A stretch of 64,000 nucleotides of DNA from Limnanthes douglasii subsp. nivea (GCA_036936605.1 JAUPFV010000004.1:141342973-141406972); one strand, 5' to 3'. Counted from the stretch's first letter, positions 44,101 through 56,507 are shown. The notes: a model not told the origin generated them from the sequence alone. Made by a program: numbers and translations.

Positions 44101-45094
44101 TCTATAGTGAGGGCAAGGAGATGTTCAGCTCTAGCTTTCTTCATAGCTATTTTGTATTATTGACTGTTAGAAATGGGAAACTTCTGTTCAAAATGTTATA
44201 CATTGTCTTCTGTTTGATTCACCTTGTCGAAGATGTTTTTGAAATGATTTTTATTCCAACATTTCAGAGCTTCTTTTAATCTTTTTAAATTTTTCCAAAA
44301 CATGAATAGAGGGTATCCATTCATTGGGTCTTTCTAACTAGTCTCAACAATGCTTAGGAACTCATCATCTAGTGCCCAGACATTAAGGAATTTGAAGCTC
44401 GTAATGAGATTGTCCCTTTTTTAGTAATAGATACACACAAAGGGGTGTGATCAGAGCACGTTCTTGCCATGTGCACCACCTTAGTTTCTACAAAGTAATC
44501 AGCCCAAGCCTGATTAATGAGAATTCTGTCTAATCGTTTCCACGTTGTCTTGTTAGTCAATGTGTATTGAGTCCCATAAAAACCCACATCCTCAAGAAAA
44601 CAGTCTTTGATTGCATCATTAAAGTTAGAAGAACTTTGGTTACAATAATTAACACAGCCAGCTTGTTCAGAGGGGGGTGTTACAGTGTTGAAATCTTCCA
44701 TTAATAGTCATTCACTCACTGATTCAGCTATATTCCTTAATGTATCCCAGAGGTACACTCTATTTGATCTTTGGCATTTAACATATATGCAAGTAATAGA
44801 GAAGTAGTTTGCTAATAGACTATGTTTAATATGAGTATGAATGCACTGATCATTATCTAGGATTATATCTATTTGATAATCAGAGGACCAAAATAACCAT
44901 ATTTTGTTAAACACATTAGCAAATGAGTTAGGGAGAGTTAGCTTTGTAGAGAGAGACTCAATTTGGTTGCTTTCAACCATAGGTTCTTGAATGCATAACA
45001 GCGAGATCTTTTTCTTTTTTATAATTGACTTCAGTCTTCTTATAATACTATTGTTTCCCACACCTCTAATGTTCCAGCACAAAGCTTTAATCAT
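41130..45094 (-). pseudogene. LINE-B ORF2: endonuclease, RT, zf-RVT, RNase H (broken)
   Basis: The start ATG at 45094 gives MIKALCWNIRGVGNN. Endonuclease motifs are CIQEPMVE, MEDFNT and CSDHTPL (44369-45094). A TGA at 44708-44710 replaces the Trp usually found before LL-x-GDFN. RT motifs lie between 43870 and 43020: GAAGVDGFNRQVF, IIKVDMSKEFD, IKQGDPLSPS and a catalytic FFDD (about 43034-43045), where FADD or YADD is usual. zf-RVT is at about 41880-42000 (CQFCFNEESKDHLFVNC). An archaeal-like RNase H follows at about 41130-41520 with KSEAKAMLDGLLL and NRAAD readable. Several frame changes separate these parts. Confidence 0.87.
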
Positions 45095-46330
45095 TTAAGA
45101 TTTATTCTTGCTGACCTTCTTGTCTCTTTACAAGGAAGATATTGTATTGTAAGTTGTTTGTGATTTTTAGACCTTGCCAGCTTCAACTTTCTGTTAAGAA
45201 TCTTATGAAAACTTGAGTCTACATCTCTCTTGCTGAAAGTAGGTGAATTGCGGAGACTGCATGTGTTGTTTTTCTTTGGTGTAACGTATCTAGTGGAATG
45301 ATCATATGCCATATCTTCATAAAATTCTTCTGCTTCTACAGATTTGATTGCTCCCACAATGTCTTCATCCGACCTCTCTTCATCAGCAGATGTGTTCATC
45401 TTCAAAGGATCAGGTATGCTGATAACATTGTGTTCAACTGGTTTGGGACTAAGATCAGGTATGCTAGTAACATTGTGTTCATTAGTAACATTATGTTCAA
45501 CTAGTTTAAGGTTAAGATCAATGGCCAGTTCATATGATCTTTTGGTAACTTCCTCCGTTACATGATTTATATTTTGTGATAAGAGCATTTGGATTATATA
45601 CTTGATCTTCATCTGAATTGCTCTTTACTTGATCCTTTAAGTTTTGATCTGTAATCTGGGATGATTGAGTTTTTTTACAAGAAGATTTTCCATGCCCAAC
45701 ATGATAGCATTGATCACAACAAGCAGGAACATTCTTGTAACTGAGCTGAATCCAAGCATCATAGTTATCTCCAATCCCAAGCCACATAATTTGTTGCAAT
45801 TATCTTGATATATCGATCTCGACCCAGGTGTAACAAGAATTGTACAATGCTTTGTTTTTTGGGGGTATCCAAGATTTAATTGGACTTCCTAACGCTGATG
45901 TTATCAAGTAGATAATATCTTCATTATACATGTTTTTCGGCAGATTTTCAATCTTAACCCAAATCGGAACTATAGGGAATTCTTTCTTAGGGGTGAACGA
46001 GGGGAGCCACTTTAAAATTCTCATTGAATGGTGGCCAACAATCCAAGAACTGCGACTCCAAATCTTGCTGATATCATCTTTAAGTGAGAATTCTAGGAAA
46101 GCGTGATGTGAGTCCCAGTTTGAATAGGAGAAGTCTTCTTCAAACTTTATTTCTTCAAAAAACTTATCCAGAGTCTGATATTTAGGGAGACCCTTTAAGA
46201 ATTTCCCAATTAGTATTAATGTAGTACAAGACTGTAAATTTTCAAGGATTGTTTCGTTGAATTGGAGATCAAGGTGATCAGTCTTACTTTGTAGATTATG
46301 GCTTGATCTGTTTGTTCAAGTATGATTTGT
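45091..46330 (-). pseudogene. LINE-B ORF1: zinc-knuckle gag-like protein (broken)
   Basis: Minus-strand frames 45800-46024, 45530-45799 and 45091-45612 together carry the DUF4283-like domain (PIWVKIENLPKNMYN, SCYTWVEIDIS) and the knuckle CDQCYHVGHGKSSC, which fits C-X2-C-X4-H-X4-C. The upstream part to about 46330 can be read through further shifts. A TAA interrupts between DISR and the next block. The C-terminus contains a short internal repetition of the phrase EHNVTSIPD. Its TGA stop overlaps the ORF2 ATG. Confidence 0.82.
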
Positions 46331-46560
46331 TTGCCGGAGTCATTGTTGCTTTGAAAACTCTATTTTAACAAGACTTTGTTATGACTTTCTTTGATTTCCC
46401 GCAGGAGATCTACAAAGAATTTAAATAGGATTGTGGAGAGATCCTTAGAGAATGATACTAGAGCTTGATTAGCTGAGAAGCTACAACGATTGAATTGAAA
46501 GATTGAAATTCAAGAACTCTGTTTCTTGGAATGGAATCAGAGCTTTCCTCTCCCATACTC

Positions 46561-47406
46561 AATTCATACGCATTTAATAACTTGCCTCAACTGAACTACA
46601 AAATCAAATGAACATATGAAATAATTAGTATAATATTTTAAATCAATTTTGTTTATAGTTCTATATTTTAATGTATTAGGTATAGTTATATTTAGTTCTA
46701 TCAAATGGATCATTTAATACCAAAAACATTTAATAATTACTCTAAATACAATTTGGTGTTAGACTGAAAATGCATATTTTTTTATTTAGTTTTTTTAAAG
46801 AATTATTTGATTTATTTTGTTTATATGTTTCAATTTCATGTTTTCTCTTGTAAACATAAAATTTATTTCCAACCTATTTTCTTTTAATGTCGCAGCAAAT
46901 TTGATTTTTGTCAAACCAATTTAAACTAAATCCTAAAAAGAACTTTAAAAAAAGACACAATAAAATAAAAATAAAAATAGAGTTTAATGATAAAATTGAT
47001 ATCTACATTTTCTATTGATTTTAGTTTATTTATTTTTGCTAATGCTACCTGTTAATGCTATATAACTAAAAAATATAACAAAGTTTAATTAATGATATTT
47101 GAAACAATAAAATTGATCAAGATTTTTACTACGACAAAATCATTAAAATAAATTTAGGATATATTAAAAGGTATTACATATTATAAATATTGTTTTATAT
47201 ATAATTTTTTTTATAAATATTATAAATAAAACTAAAAATATTGTTGAAAATAATGGGTTTGAAAAATAATAATTTTTTTAAAATGATATATTTATATTTA
47301 AATATATCAAATGTGATTATTTGTTGTAATAAAATTGTTATACTTATTTTATTTAAACAATGTGGTACATATTAGATAACAATACACGTATTATAATAAA
47401 CGAACC
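46561..47406. other. Very AT-rich spacer, no gene
   Basis: Long A and T runs with no open frame on either strand and no recognisable repeat partner. Confidence 0.45.
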
Positions 47407-47441
47407 GTGGATAAGTGAGTTATAGTTGCCTATCTCTAAGA

Positions 47442-48652
47442 CCATACGTAGCAGTGGGGATATTTCATCTCCCAAAAGCGCGCCACATCAGCTCCACATC
47501 AGCATAATTCTCAAATAATTCTGCAAAAATTTCTACTCCACGCAGCAGTGCATATTTCATCTTTCAGCATACCCCACCATATTTCTCTCTCTTCCACATC
47601 ATTCTATCATACAATATCCTACCATTTATTTTTATTTATCTTTCTTATTATTTACTATATATTTACATTTAAATTATATATATTAAAATAAATAATTTTC
47701 ATAAATTAACATAATATATTTTCTTTACAAATATAAACTATAAAATTGAAATAATTAAAAATATAATACATAATATATAGTATATTTAAAAATCAAATTT
47801 AAAAATAAAATTGGTTTGATTTCCGAAAAAGCTTCAATTTTTAATAGAATAAATAATTCACAATTTAATAAAATATATTATTGATCACCTAAATTTATTT
47901 GTTTAATTTTTATTTACCAAATTATTACTTAAATTATCGTTTAATGATATAATTGTTGTCTTTTACCTACTAAAATGATCCAAATATTGTTTCCAAAAAA
48001 CTTAATAAAATAAAGCTCATGAATTTTCATGTCTGAATCAAGTCTATCAACTCTCTATAGATAGATCTCACAATACTATAATTCATGGTATAATTTTATT
48101 TTTATTTTTGTTACTTACTAAGATGTTTCGAAAATTGTTTCGAAAATATTTGATAAAAAAAACTAAAAAACTTTCGGTGTCCGAATCAAACAAACCAAGT
48201 CTCTATTTATAGATCTCAAAAAATTATAAATTATGATATAATTTATTTATTTTTTTAACTTACAAAAATGTTCCGAAAATTGTTTCGGAAATACTTAATA
48301 AAAAAAACTTAAAAAATTTCGTTGTTCGAATCAAACAAACCAAGTCTCTATTTATAGATCTCAAGAAATTATAAATCATGGTATAATTTTATTTTATTTT
48401 AACTTACAAAAATATTCCGAAAATCATTTTGAAAATACTAAATAAATAAAAAACTCAAAACATTTCGGTGTCAGAATCAAACAAACAAAATCTCTACTCG
48501 TAGGTATCGAAAAATAAAAGATAATGGTATATTTTTTTTTTAATTTTTTAACCAATCATTTTTTTATGAAAACATTTTTTCTAAAAGAAAAAAAAAGTAC
48601 AACTGCAGTGCCAAATTGCATGCTGCTCTGGGAGATGCAGCGCTGCGTATAA
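47442..48652. mobile_element. 1.2-kb non-coding element with short terminal inverted repeats
   Basis: The left end CCATACGTAGCAGTGG and the complement of the right end TTATACGCAGCGCTGC share ATACG-AGC-TG. The direct repeat TCTAAGA (47435-47441 and 48653-48659) flanks it and could be a 7- or 8-bp target duplication. The interior is AT-rich and carries the 146-bp array. It has no coding capacity. An hAT-type non-autonomous element is the nearest guess, not proven. Confidence 0.55.
47985..48530. repeat. Tandem repeat, unit about 146 bp, nearly 4 copies
   Basis: The landmark GAATCAAACAAACCAAGTCT or variants begins at about 48034, 48183, 48328 and 48474, giving a period of 145-149 bp. Each unit also has TTATAGATCTCA, a GGTATAATTTTA-like stretch and a TTCCGAAAATTGTTTCGG-type inverted motif. 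Copies differ by roughly 10-20 percent. Confidence 0.85.
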
Positions 48653-48718
48653 TCTAAGAAGTAACAAAAGTGTGGATAAGTGAGTTATAGTTGGTCCACC
48701 TCTCAGATGTAACAAAAG

Positions 48719-49580
48719 TTATGAATAAAAAAGAATTCAAAGTCTTCATGAAATAGTACCTCTCGAATAAACTAGAATAATTAACAGGACCTATGTATTG
48801 AGGAAATTGATTAACACGATTTTATTGATATTAATATTTTCTTTAATTTTACTTGAACGAAGAACGTGAACCCCAAAATACCATTAACCATTTCAATAGA
48901 CATGAACAACAAAGCTTGTCGAAAAAGATATATCCGAAAAATGGTTATGAAAACCAACTAAAACTTAAAACCAAACAATAAACGTTATAGGGACCTCGAA
49001 ATATGAAGCTAAAGTTAGTCAAAATGTGTTTAGAACTTCTTCACGGCATTGAGATATGTGTGTGAATTGTTATCAAAATAAAAAGAACATTTTATGGTGA
49101 AAATATCTAAGAAAAGTCAGCTTTGAAAATACCAAATTTAATATTTTTTTTAAGAAATGGTAAATTTTAAGGTGAAAATCTCGTAATAAAAGTGAGTTTT
49201 GAAAATATCAAATTTGATACGGGATTGGTAGAGAAGAGACTACACAAACATCATAAGAAGACAAAACAAATTAACGTGTATAGATTTTCTCTATATTTAT
49301 ATCTAAAAAGCTTGGGTATAAAAATGTATAATTTTTAGCCGGATAATTATATTCTAAATAAAAAATATTTAATTATAATTTTATTTATGTTAATTCAAAT
49401 ATCGTGGGTATATATATATATATATTGATAATGTAATTATTTTGAATTTGTAGTCATATGTTTAGAAAAAAAACTACTTTCATTAATATAAAATATAGCA
49501 CAATCAAGTTTGGGAATATTGCCTATTAAGATACAGATAAGTAATTTATATCCTAACAAGATTGGAAAACTGAAACTGAA
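48719..49580. other. AT-rich region, no gene
   Basis: AT-rich, with a short TA microsatellite at about 49411-49424. A phrase with AAAATATCAAATTT occurs twice near 49120 and 49205 in similar surroundings, suggesting a small local duplication. No gene is seen. Confidence 0.4.
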
Positions 49581-49623
49581 ATAATCTAGTTTTGGAAAGA
49601 AAATAATTTTTTAAAGTACTTTC

Positions 49624-49838
49624 CCTCCTTAGAGATCTTTGTTCTTGTATTTTTGTCCTTGGATTCCATGAAGCTCTGTGAACAACTTCCTATCTTGCTG
49701 CTTTGTGTTTTGATGATTGGAGTTCCTTTCTCTTCCTTAGAAATCTTTCTCCTTGCTTGTCTACCTTCGATTCCATGAGACTCTTCATTCTCCTTCCTAT
49801 CTAGCTGCTTTGTGTCTTGATGCTTGAATTCCCTGCAA
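49624..49838. repeat. 108-bp imperfect tandem repeat in the LINE-C 3' region
   Basis: CTCCTTAGAGATCTTTG at about 49625 and CTTCCTTAGAAATCTTTC at 49732 begin two units that also share GGATTCCATGA-like sequence, CTTCCTATCT-GCTGCTTTGTG and TTGATG. The period is about 108 bp. It lies downstream of the RNase H stop, and a 96-codon minus frame crosses it without any known domain. Confidence 0.8.
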
Positions 49839-49879
49839 GAATAAACACTATGTTGGTGAGGTTTAACACCTACCACAAG

Positions 49880-52800
49880 ATAGTTAGAATATTAGTTTAA
49901 AGTTCTAAGATAGCCCATATTCAAGCTTTCTAATAATAGAATAACATTGAGAGGACTAGGAGAATTATGTCCTTGAAATGAGCAGTCTTTCTTTTCTTTC
50001 AAAGCTGACTTAACAATCCAATATGTCGCATAGTTCTCCTCTCTATAAATATGTTTAAGTACCATTTGAGAATGGAACAATATTTTATAACATGTTAAGA
50101 CTTTAGATAGGTACCAAGGATATTTATTAGAAGCAATCATGTTGAATAATGATAATGAATCTATCTCTACATTTACAGTTTGCAAGTTGTTAAGATTACA
50201 AAACCTTAGACCATTTAATAGAGCTATAGTTTCAGCAATTAAGGGTGAACATCAACCTATCAAATTACCTTGAGCCATTACTAAATCTCTATCTGAATTC
50301 CTAATGATGAAACTACTGCTAGACTCCCCCGTGTGTAGAGAAGAGCCATTACAGTTGAGCTTAAATCTATTAGTAGAGGGAGGGTGCCACTTGATATAAA
50401 CGCAGCTCTTGGTATTTGGCAGATGATTAAAATAGTGGATATGTTTAGCTAGATGAATATCATTTCTCCAATGTTTAGGTCCGATCAATGAAGATCTATC
50501 TAATGTAATAATAAGATATGTTACATGGTTAATGATTGATCTATCTATACCAATTAGACCTTCATGTTTTATTTTGTTTCTAGTTATCCATACAGCCCAA
50601 ACTATTAGTGAAGGTAGAATAGTTCTAACATGTGTATGATTCAATGTAGATAAGAACAACTTATTAATAACATGATTAACAGTCATATGCTTTCCTAATG
50701 GAATGTTAAAGATACTAGAGAAATGTAACCAAACTTTCTATGTAATTGGACATGAGACAAACAAGTGGTTTAATGTTTCACATTCAGAACAAAACTGACA
50801 TTTAGACACTAAACTAATACCTCTATGTTGTATGTTAGAATCTACTGAAATCAGATTATATATAACTCTCCACAAGGTAATTGGACATTTTTTTTGGTGA
50901 AATGTTATTCCAGATTTTGCTTTTAAATATTGAAGTAACGTTTTTAACTCTTATATCATTCCAAGTAAGTTTAAGATTGAATCTACTATCTGGAGAAAGT
51001 TTCCAGATGATGGAATCCTCATTATTTGGATTGATTTGAATTATAGATATTCTGTTAATTTCAGATTAAAAAATAACATCATTCATAAGTTTAGACATGT
51101 TCCATGAAGAGTTGTTCCAGAATTCATTCACCTTTGTTTGCGTGTACCAGTTGTTTGGGACATTAGGGATTAGTTGAATTAAAGCCTTAGAGTTACGCCA
51201 CTTATCTAAGTATAAGTCTATATTGCCTTTACCAATAACCCAAAATATATTTTCTTCAGCTTGAGACCTGAATTTTAACATTATTTTCCATATTTTAGAG
51301 TCTGATTGTTTAGATAAGACTTGTAATTGGTGTAATGTTGAACAATAGATCTCATTCATTAAGTTAGCCCATAAAGTTTTGTTTTCTCTAAAGTTAAACC
51401 ACAATTTATAAGAAAATACTGATTATATGTTTGAAAGGTCTCTAATGTTTAGACCATTTTCCCTAAACGACTTGCATAATTTAGTCCACTCAGTCCATAT
51501 TATATTCTTGTTGTTTTCAGTATGACCCCAAAGGAATTTATTAAGTAACTTGTTTATTCTGTTAATTATGTTCTTAGGGATTAAGATACACTGCATATAG
51601 TAAATAGTATATGCTAGTTAGACTGATTTAATCAGAATCAACCTACCATCAAAAGATAATGATTTAGAGTTTCAGTGATTTATGTTAGATCTTATCTTCT
51701 CTATTATTCCATCAAAATAACTGGTTTTGTTGGTTAGGAATATAGGTATACCTAAATGTTTGAAGGGCAAATATCTATGATTGAATCCTAGGATGTGTTC
51801 TAGGGTATTAATACGTTGTTTAGTTAAATTTGATGGAGATATAAAAGTTGTCTTTTGTAAATTAATTTGTTGATCAGATAATAGTTGATATTTGCTCATG
51901 AAACTAAAAATCTTTCTTATATTCCTAATTGAGCCATTTAGAAATAGGAGTACATCATCTGCAAATGATAAGCAGTTGATAATTAAAGAGCCTCTAGTTC
52001 TATAAGTAAGTTGAGGGTCTAAAGATACAATTTTATTGATTCCCTTAATTAAAAATTCTTCTGCTAAAATAAAAAGAGAGGAGGATAGATGATCCTCCTG
52101 TCTGATTCCATTTGAGGATTTGAAGAAACCATATGATATGCCATTTCTAATAACATAATGAAGAATGTGTTCAATGTTTTTTTAATTAGATTGATTACTA
52201 TACTGTTAAAACCAAATGATTGCATGACTTGATTAGATTTAAAGCTCAGTTTGTCAAAATCCTTTTTCATGTCAAGGTTGATTATAATATTACTACCTCT
52301 TTTGTTTTTTGTTGAGATCGTGTACCAATTCTTGAGTAATGAGATGTTATCATGAATATTTCTATTGGATACATATGCACCTTGTTCTTTTGAAACTAAT
52401 TTGGGTAGTTATATTAATAATATGTTATCTATAAGTTTTGAAATTATTCTGTTAAAAACAGAACACAGACTAATTGGTCTAAAGTCTGACTAGGTTTTAG
52501 TAAGGTTTGTTTTAGGTATAAGACAAATAGAGGTTGCAAACATGCCCTTTGGAAAGATAGGGTTATTAAAATACGCAATAATTGCATTAACTAGGTATAC
52601 TTTAATAAATTCTTGATAGAATCTGGAGTTGAAACCATCAACTCCAGATACACTACAACTATTTAGACTTTTAACAACTAGATATATCTCTTCTAATGTA
52701 GGCTCAACTAATAAAGAACTATTATCCTGGTCATTTATTAATCTTGGGATTATATCATATGGGAATTCAGGATGAGTTTCATCAATTTTATTTTTTAATA

Positions 52801-53999
52801 ATTCTTGAAAGTTGTTAACAACTGATTCTCCAATTAGTTTTTGATCATCTATTAGGTTATTGTTATCAATGATCTCATTAATTCTTTTCATGTTTCTTCT
52901 TTTCTTAACAAAATTGTGAAAGATTTTGGTATTGTTATCTCCATCTTTTATCCAAGTTGAAGCACTCTTTTGCTACCAGAAAGTCTCTTCTCTGGCAAGC
53001 AAAAACAGATGTTTAGCCTTGAACTCTGACAGTTTCGTATTGTTATCAATATAGTAAGATAGTTATATGATTCTTTCAGTTATATCTATTTCCTCTTTAG
53101 TTTTTTCAATACAGTCGAAAATGTTACCAACAACTTCTTTATTCCAGATTTTAAATGGGTTTTAAGCCTTTTAAGTTTGAACCAGAATAAGTGTATAGGT
53201 GAGTTGGTAAAATGTGAAGTATTTATGAACAAATTCCAATTATTTTTCAGTGGAATCAAAATACTGATGACTTAACCACATATCTTGAAATCTAAATGAT
53301 GGTTTATGTTTCAGTTGACAAATTTGAGACATAAATTATTAAGGGTAAGTGATCTGTCCCAGTTCTGGTCAGATGCCTCACCCTAGTTATATCAAAGTAA
53401 TCTCTCCAATAGTTATTATGTAAAACCCTATCTAAACGTTTCCAATTATGGCTATTAGTCAGGATGAAATTTGATCCTGAGAATCCAGGTTCCTCAAGTT
53501 TACAGTCCAATATCATGTTATTAAAATCCTCTATTCCATTCATACACAGTGTTGCACAGTTTAATTGTTCACTTGCATTGGAGATGATGTTAAAATCTCC
53601 AACTACAAGCCATGGGTCTTTAGTTTGAGACAGATTTCTCAATTGGTCCCAAAGGGCCAGTCTTTGGATTCTATTACATTTTGCATACACTATGGTAACC
53701 AATACTTATTTTAAAGAAGGAGAATGGTGTACCATAGTGTGGACAAGTTGATCAACATTTAATATTATTTCAATTTTATAAGATTTTCTCCAAAACAGCT
53801 AAGTTTTATTATATATATTTCCAAAATAGTGTTCAAAACCAAGTTTCTTAGAAGTTTTTTCTATCTTATCAATAGATATCATAGGCTCTTGAAGCACTAT
53901 GAGATCTATTGAGTATTTTTTAACAATGTAGTTTATTCTTCTTAAGGTATTTTCGTTCCCTACACCTCTGGCATTCTAATTTAAGAATGAAATAGTCAT
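49880..53999 (-). pseudogene. LINE-C ORF2: endonuclease, RT, zf-RVT, RNase H (broken)
   Basis: The start ATG at 53999 is followed after seven codons by TAG (53976-53978) where FLNWNARG is expected. A second Trp position, before LFW, is TAG at 53799-53801. Endonuclease motifs continue at 53304-53702 (VVGDFN, GTDHLPL). RT: SVSGVDGFNSRFYQ near 52640 and FADDVLLF near 51960-51980. zf-RVT lies near 50790-50830 (CQFCSECETLNHLFVSC), followed by AVWITRNKI and the RNase H start (CVYIKWHPPS, KLNCNGSS) at 50252-50686. The RNase H end is at 49892-50185 (NVEIDSLSLFNMI, REENYATYWI). Domain order is complete; the protein is dead. Confidence 0.87.
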
Positions 54000-55403
54000 T
54001 TTAAGGATTTTGAGGATCTTACAGATCCTTTGAAGTTAAGTGACTTGTTAATGAGATTGTTTTTAAAAGTTTTGATCTTTGTCCTATTTGTTTTCCTTAA
54101 ACTTTTAGGTTCATTTATGTTTGTTTGTTTGGTAAATGGGACTGAGGGAGACTAAAGTTAGGTCTGTCACTAATGAGGTCACAAGATTCATTATCAGAGA
54201 GGTTCTCTTCATACAATATATTAAAAGTGTTGCTTAAATTGATAGATTGTATGTCTTTAATAACATCACTTTCATTAACATCAGATGGATCATCTTTTTC
54301 ATTAAAAACCATGTGATTTTCTTCAAATGTTTTATGTTTGGATATGATAAGGTCTGGTCTATTGAAAGTATTATCATTTTGGACTCTGGTTGTACTAACC
54401 AGAACATTATTAAGTTTATAGACTCATTTTTATCATAAGATGAAATGATATTTGAAGATTCTGGGTCAGGAGACAATTTATTAGTTGGCACTATAATTGA
54501 TTTTACCTTAGGAATCCATCTCTCATTGTTTAGTTTAGCCTTTTTTAGTAACTTTTTGAGATTCTTTTAATTTTAATTCTTCCATTTTTCAAGACTTCTC
54601 ACCATGAACTAAATGTTTACAGTTTTTACAGTAAACAGGGATGTCATTATAAATGACATCCTGCCAGAAACCAGATCGATCTCCAAAGCTTATCCAAAGT
54701 CCTTGGGGAAGGAAACTTGAAAGGTCTACTACTATTCAAGCTTTACAGAAGTTAAAGCTTCCACGTTTTCTGTTGGGGATCCACACTGCCAAACGCAAGC
54801 CAATTTCCTTAGCAATGTTATTAATGGTATCAGGGTTATACATTAGTTCAGGAATTTTGGGAAAAGAAATCCAAACTGGAGTCAGAGGAGACTCTCATTT
54901 GGGGTGAAAATCAGTGGTCCATTTTAGTATTCTAAATGAGTACTGTCCTATAGTTCTTACTTTTTTTTCCAGAAAGTTTTAACATCTTCAAGGTTATCAA
55001 ATTCAACAAATATATGTCTATAGTCCCCTTTATATACACTAAAATTTCCTAGGAAGCTAAATGACTCTAGAAAAGACCTAAATTCATTCACAGAAGGAGA
55101 ACCAAAAGAAAACTTCGCAATCAACGTGGTTTTAGCAAAAGAGGAAAGAATTGACTTATCTGATTTTCTAAATTTGAAGAATTTATAATCCTCTTCGACT
55201 TCACATGAGACCTTTGCATGCAAGAATCCTTTTGTGCTTCCTCGAGCTTCATCTGGGTTCTCCTTTCTGGGGTTTTTCACCATATCAGCATAGGAGATCT
55301 TTATGGAAGACTTTTGTTGATGAACTGGAGCATCTTCGAAGATCTGGTTGAAACACATCTGGATTTGACCAGCTGGTTGTTGCATGTCTCGATGGTGGAG
55401 CAT
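53996..55403 (-). pseudogene. LINE-C ORF1: gag-like protein (broken)
   Basis: The open part 54957-55403 starts MLHHRDMQQP and holds the domain start (KTTLIAKFSFGSPSVNEF, HIFVEFDNLEDVKTFW). The core continues in another frame to YCKNCKHLVHGEKS, where the fourth ligand of the C-X2-C-X4-H-X4-C knuckle is replaced by a TGA stop near 54586. The acidic C-terminal part (54115-54312, then to 53996) follows. The final stop TGA overlaps the ORF2 ATG by 4 nt. The start could be further upstream in another frame. Confidence 0.78.
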
Positions 55404-55859
55404 GGTATTAGGAAAACCTTCTTGATTGTGGTTGATTTCGTGATTTTGGGGATGATAATGGTATGTTTGTTCTTCGAGAGGAAGAATTTTTTTTTTGGTT
55501 TTGACATGGAGGTTCTAGGGATTAGAATTAGGGTAAAGGGGAGATAAGGAGATGAGAGGCGAAGAGAAACAAAACCCAATTTGGGTTGAAATTACGGCCT
55601 AGAAACCAAGAAGCCCGTTTTTGGTTTCTTGGAGCCCCTCATCTTCTTTTTTCAACCTGACCATATTCCAAATCATACATAAACATGTGTATTTTTAGTC
55701 ATATGTTTAAGTTTTAATACATATATAATAAATTATTTTTAGAAGTCTAATTTATTTATCAAAATTTTGTATTATGTAACTTTTAGAAATTTCTATTCAT
55801 ATTATGGAAGTTGCTACTCAATTACATTCATATTAACACTATATTGTAAAAAAGATATC

Positions 55860-56507
55860 TTGTTGGGGTCTCCAAATGTTAATTCTATAAGTCGATAGAA
55901 AATCTTAACCACTTATTCATATTCTGTAACTATGTTCGAGCTATTTGGAGTTATTTTGCAGATCTATTTAAGATCAAAATCAGAAACTATATGAACATTG
56001 CTCATATGACTAAGCCATGGTTCTGGTCTACTAATAAAGAAGTTCACGCAAGGACAATCATCCATCCTATCATATTTTGCGTGATTTGGAAGGCCTGAAC
56101 AATATGAAATTCAAAGGGAATGCTTTAAACATTAATGGATGAATCTTATGCCCTACTTGATAACCGAATCTCGTGCCCTGCTTGATGGCCTTCTAATCTG
56201 CAAAAAGAAGGTTTTGACCAATATTGATGTTGAAACTGATTCCTTAACAATAGTTAATCTGCTTGCTCATGTAAATTATCCATCGCATATGAAAGATATC
56301 TTATCTTGTTGCAGGAGCCTTATCACTTCTACTATGATTGTTTCTCACATTTCCAGGGACCAAAATAAAGCAGCCAATTGGCTTGCTAAATGGACCTTGG
56401 AATGTAAGATTAGATTAAAGTTTGATAACCTTCAGGCTCTTTCCAACTTAAGTACAATCACTCTGTTGGAGAGCATGAATTTATGCTACATTTGTAATAA
56501 TGACTAG
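55860..56507 (+). mobile_element. LINE-E, 5'-truncated plus-strand L1 fragment (zf-RVT end and RNase H)
   Basis: The plus strand reads ENLNHLFIFCNYVRAIW near 55890-55950 (end of zf-RVT), then a W-K-A segment (IIFCVIWKA), and from 56139 an open RNase H part of 122 codons (ITESRALLDGLLI, DVETDSLTIVNLL, SRDQNKAANWLAKWTL) ending at a stop at 56505-56507. The fragment is the 3' part of a LINE related to LINE-B, inserted in the opposite direction. Gypsy-B starts right after it, so the LINE 3' untranslated region is missing or lies beyond the gypsy insertion. Confidence 0.85.

Larger units (their letters stand above)
41080..46560 (-). mobile_element. LINE-B, L1-type non-LTR retrotransposon
   Basis: A near full-length minus-strand LINE: ORF1 (to about 46330), ORF2 with endonuclease, RT, zf-RVT and RNase H (45094 down to about 41130). 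Compared with LINE-A it is much more decayed, with stops about every 80-100 codons. ORF1 and ORF2 overlap by 4 nt. Ends are estimated; no clear poly(A) tail or target duplication was found. Confidence 0.88.
47407..48718. repeat. 48-bp tandem unit split by an inverted-repeat element
   Basis: GTGGATAAGTGAGTTATAG occurs at 47407 and again at 48672. The second copy continues through CTCTCAGAT and GTAACAAAAG. The first copy's matching continuation CTCTAAGA stops at 47441 and resumes as AGTAACAAAAG at 48660. Thus a two-copy tandem repeat was interrupted in its first copy. Confidence 0.7.
49580..55590 (-). mobile_element. LINE-C, L1-type non-LTR retrotransposon
   Basis: A near full-length minus-strand LINE with ORF1 (55403 to 53996), ORF2 (53999 to about 49892: endonuclease, RT, zf-RVT, RNase H) and a 3' untranslated region containing a 108-bp repeat. 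It is of the same general family as LINE-A and LINE-B by domain order and by the ORF1/ORF2 overlap, but clearly a different subfamily. Many stops are present. Confidence 0.88.
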
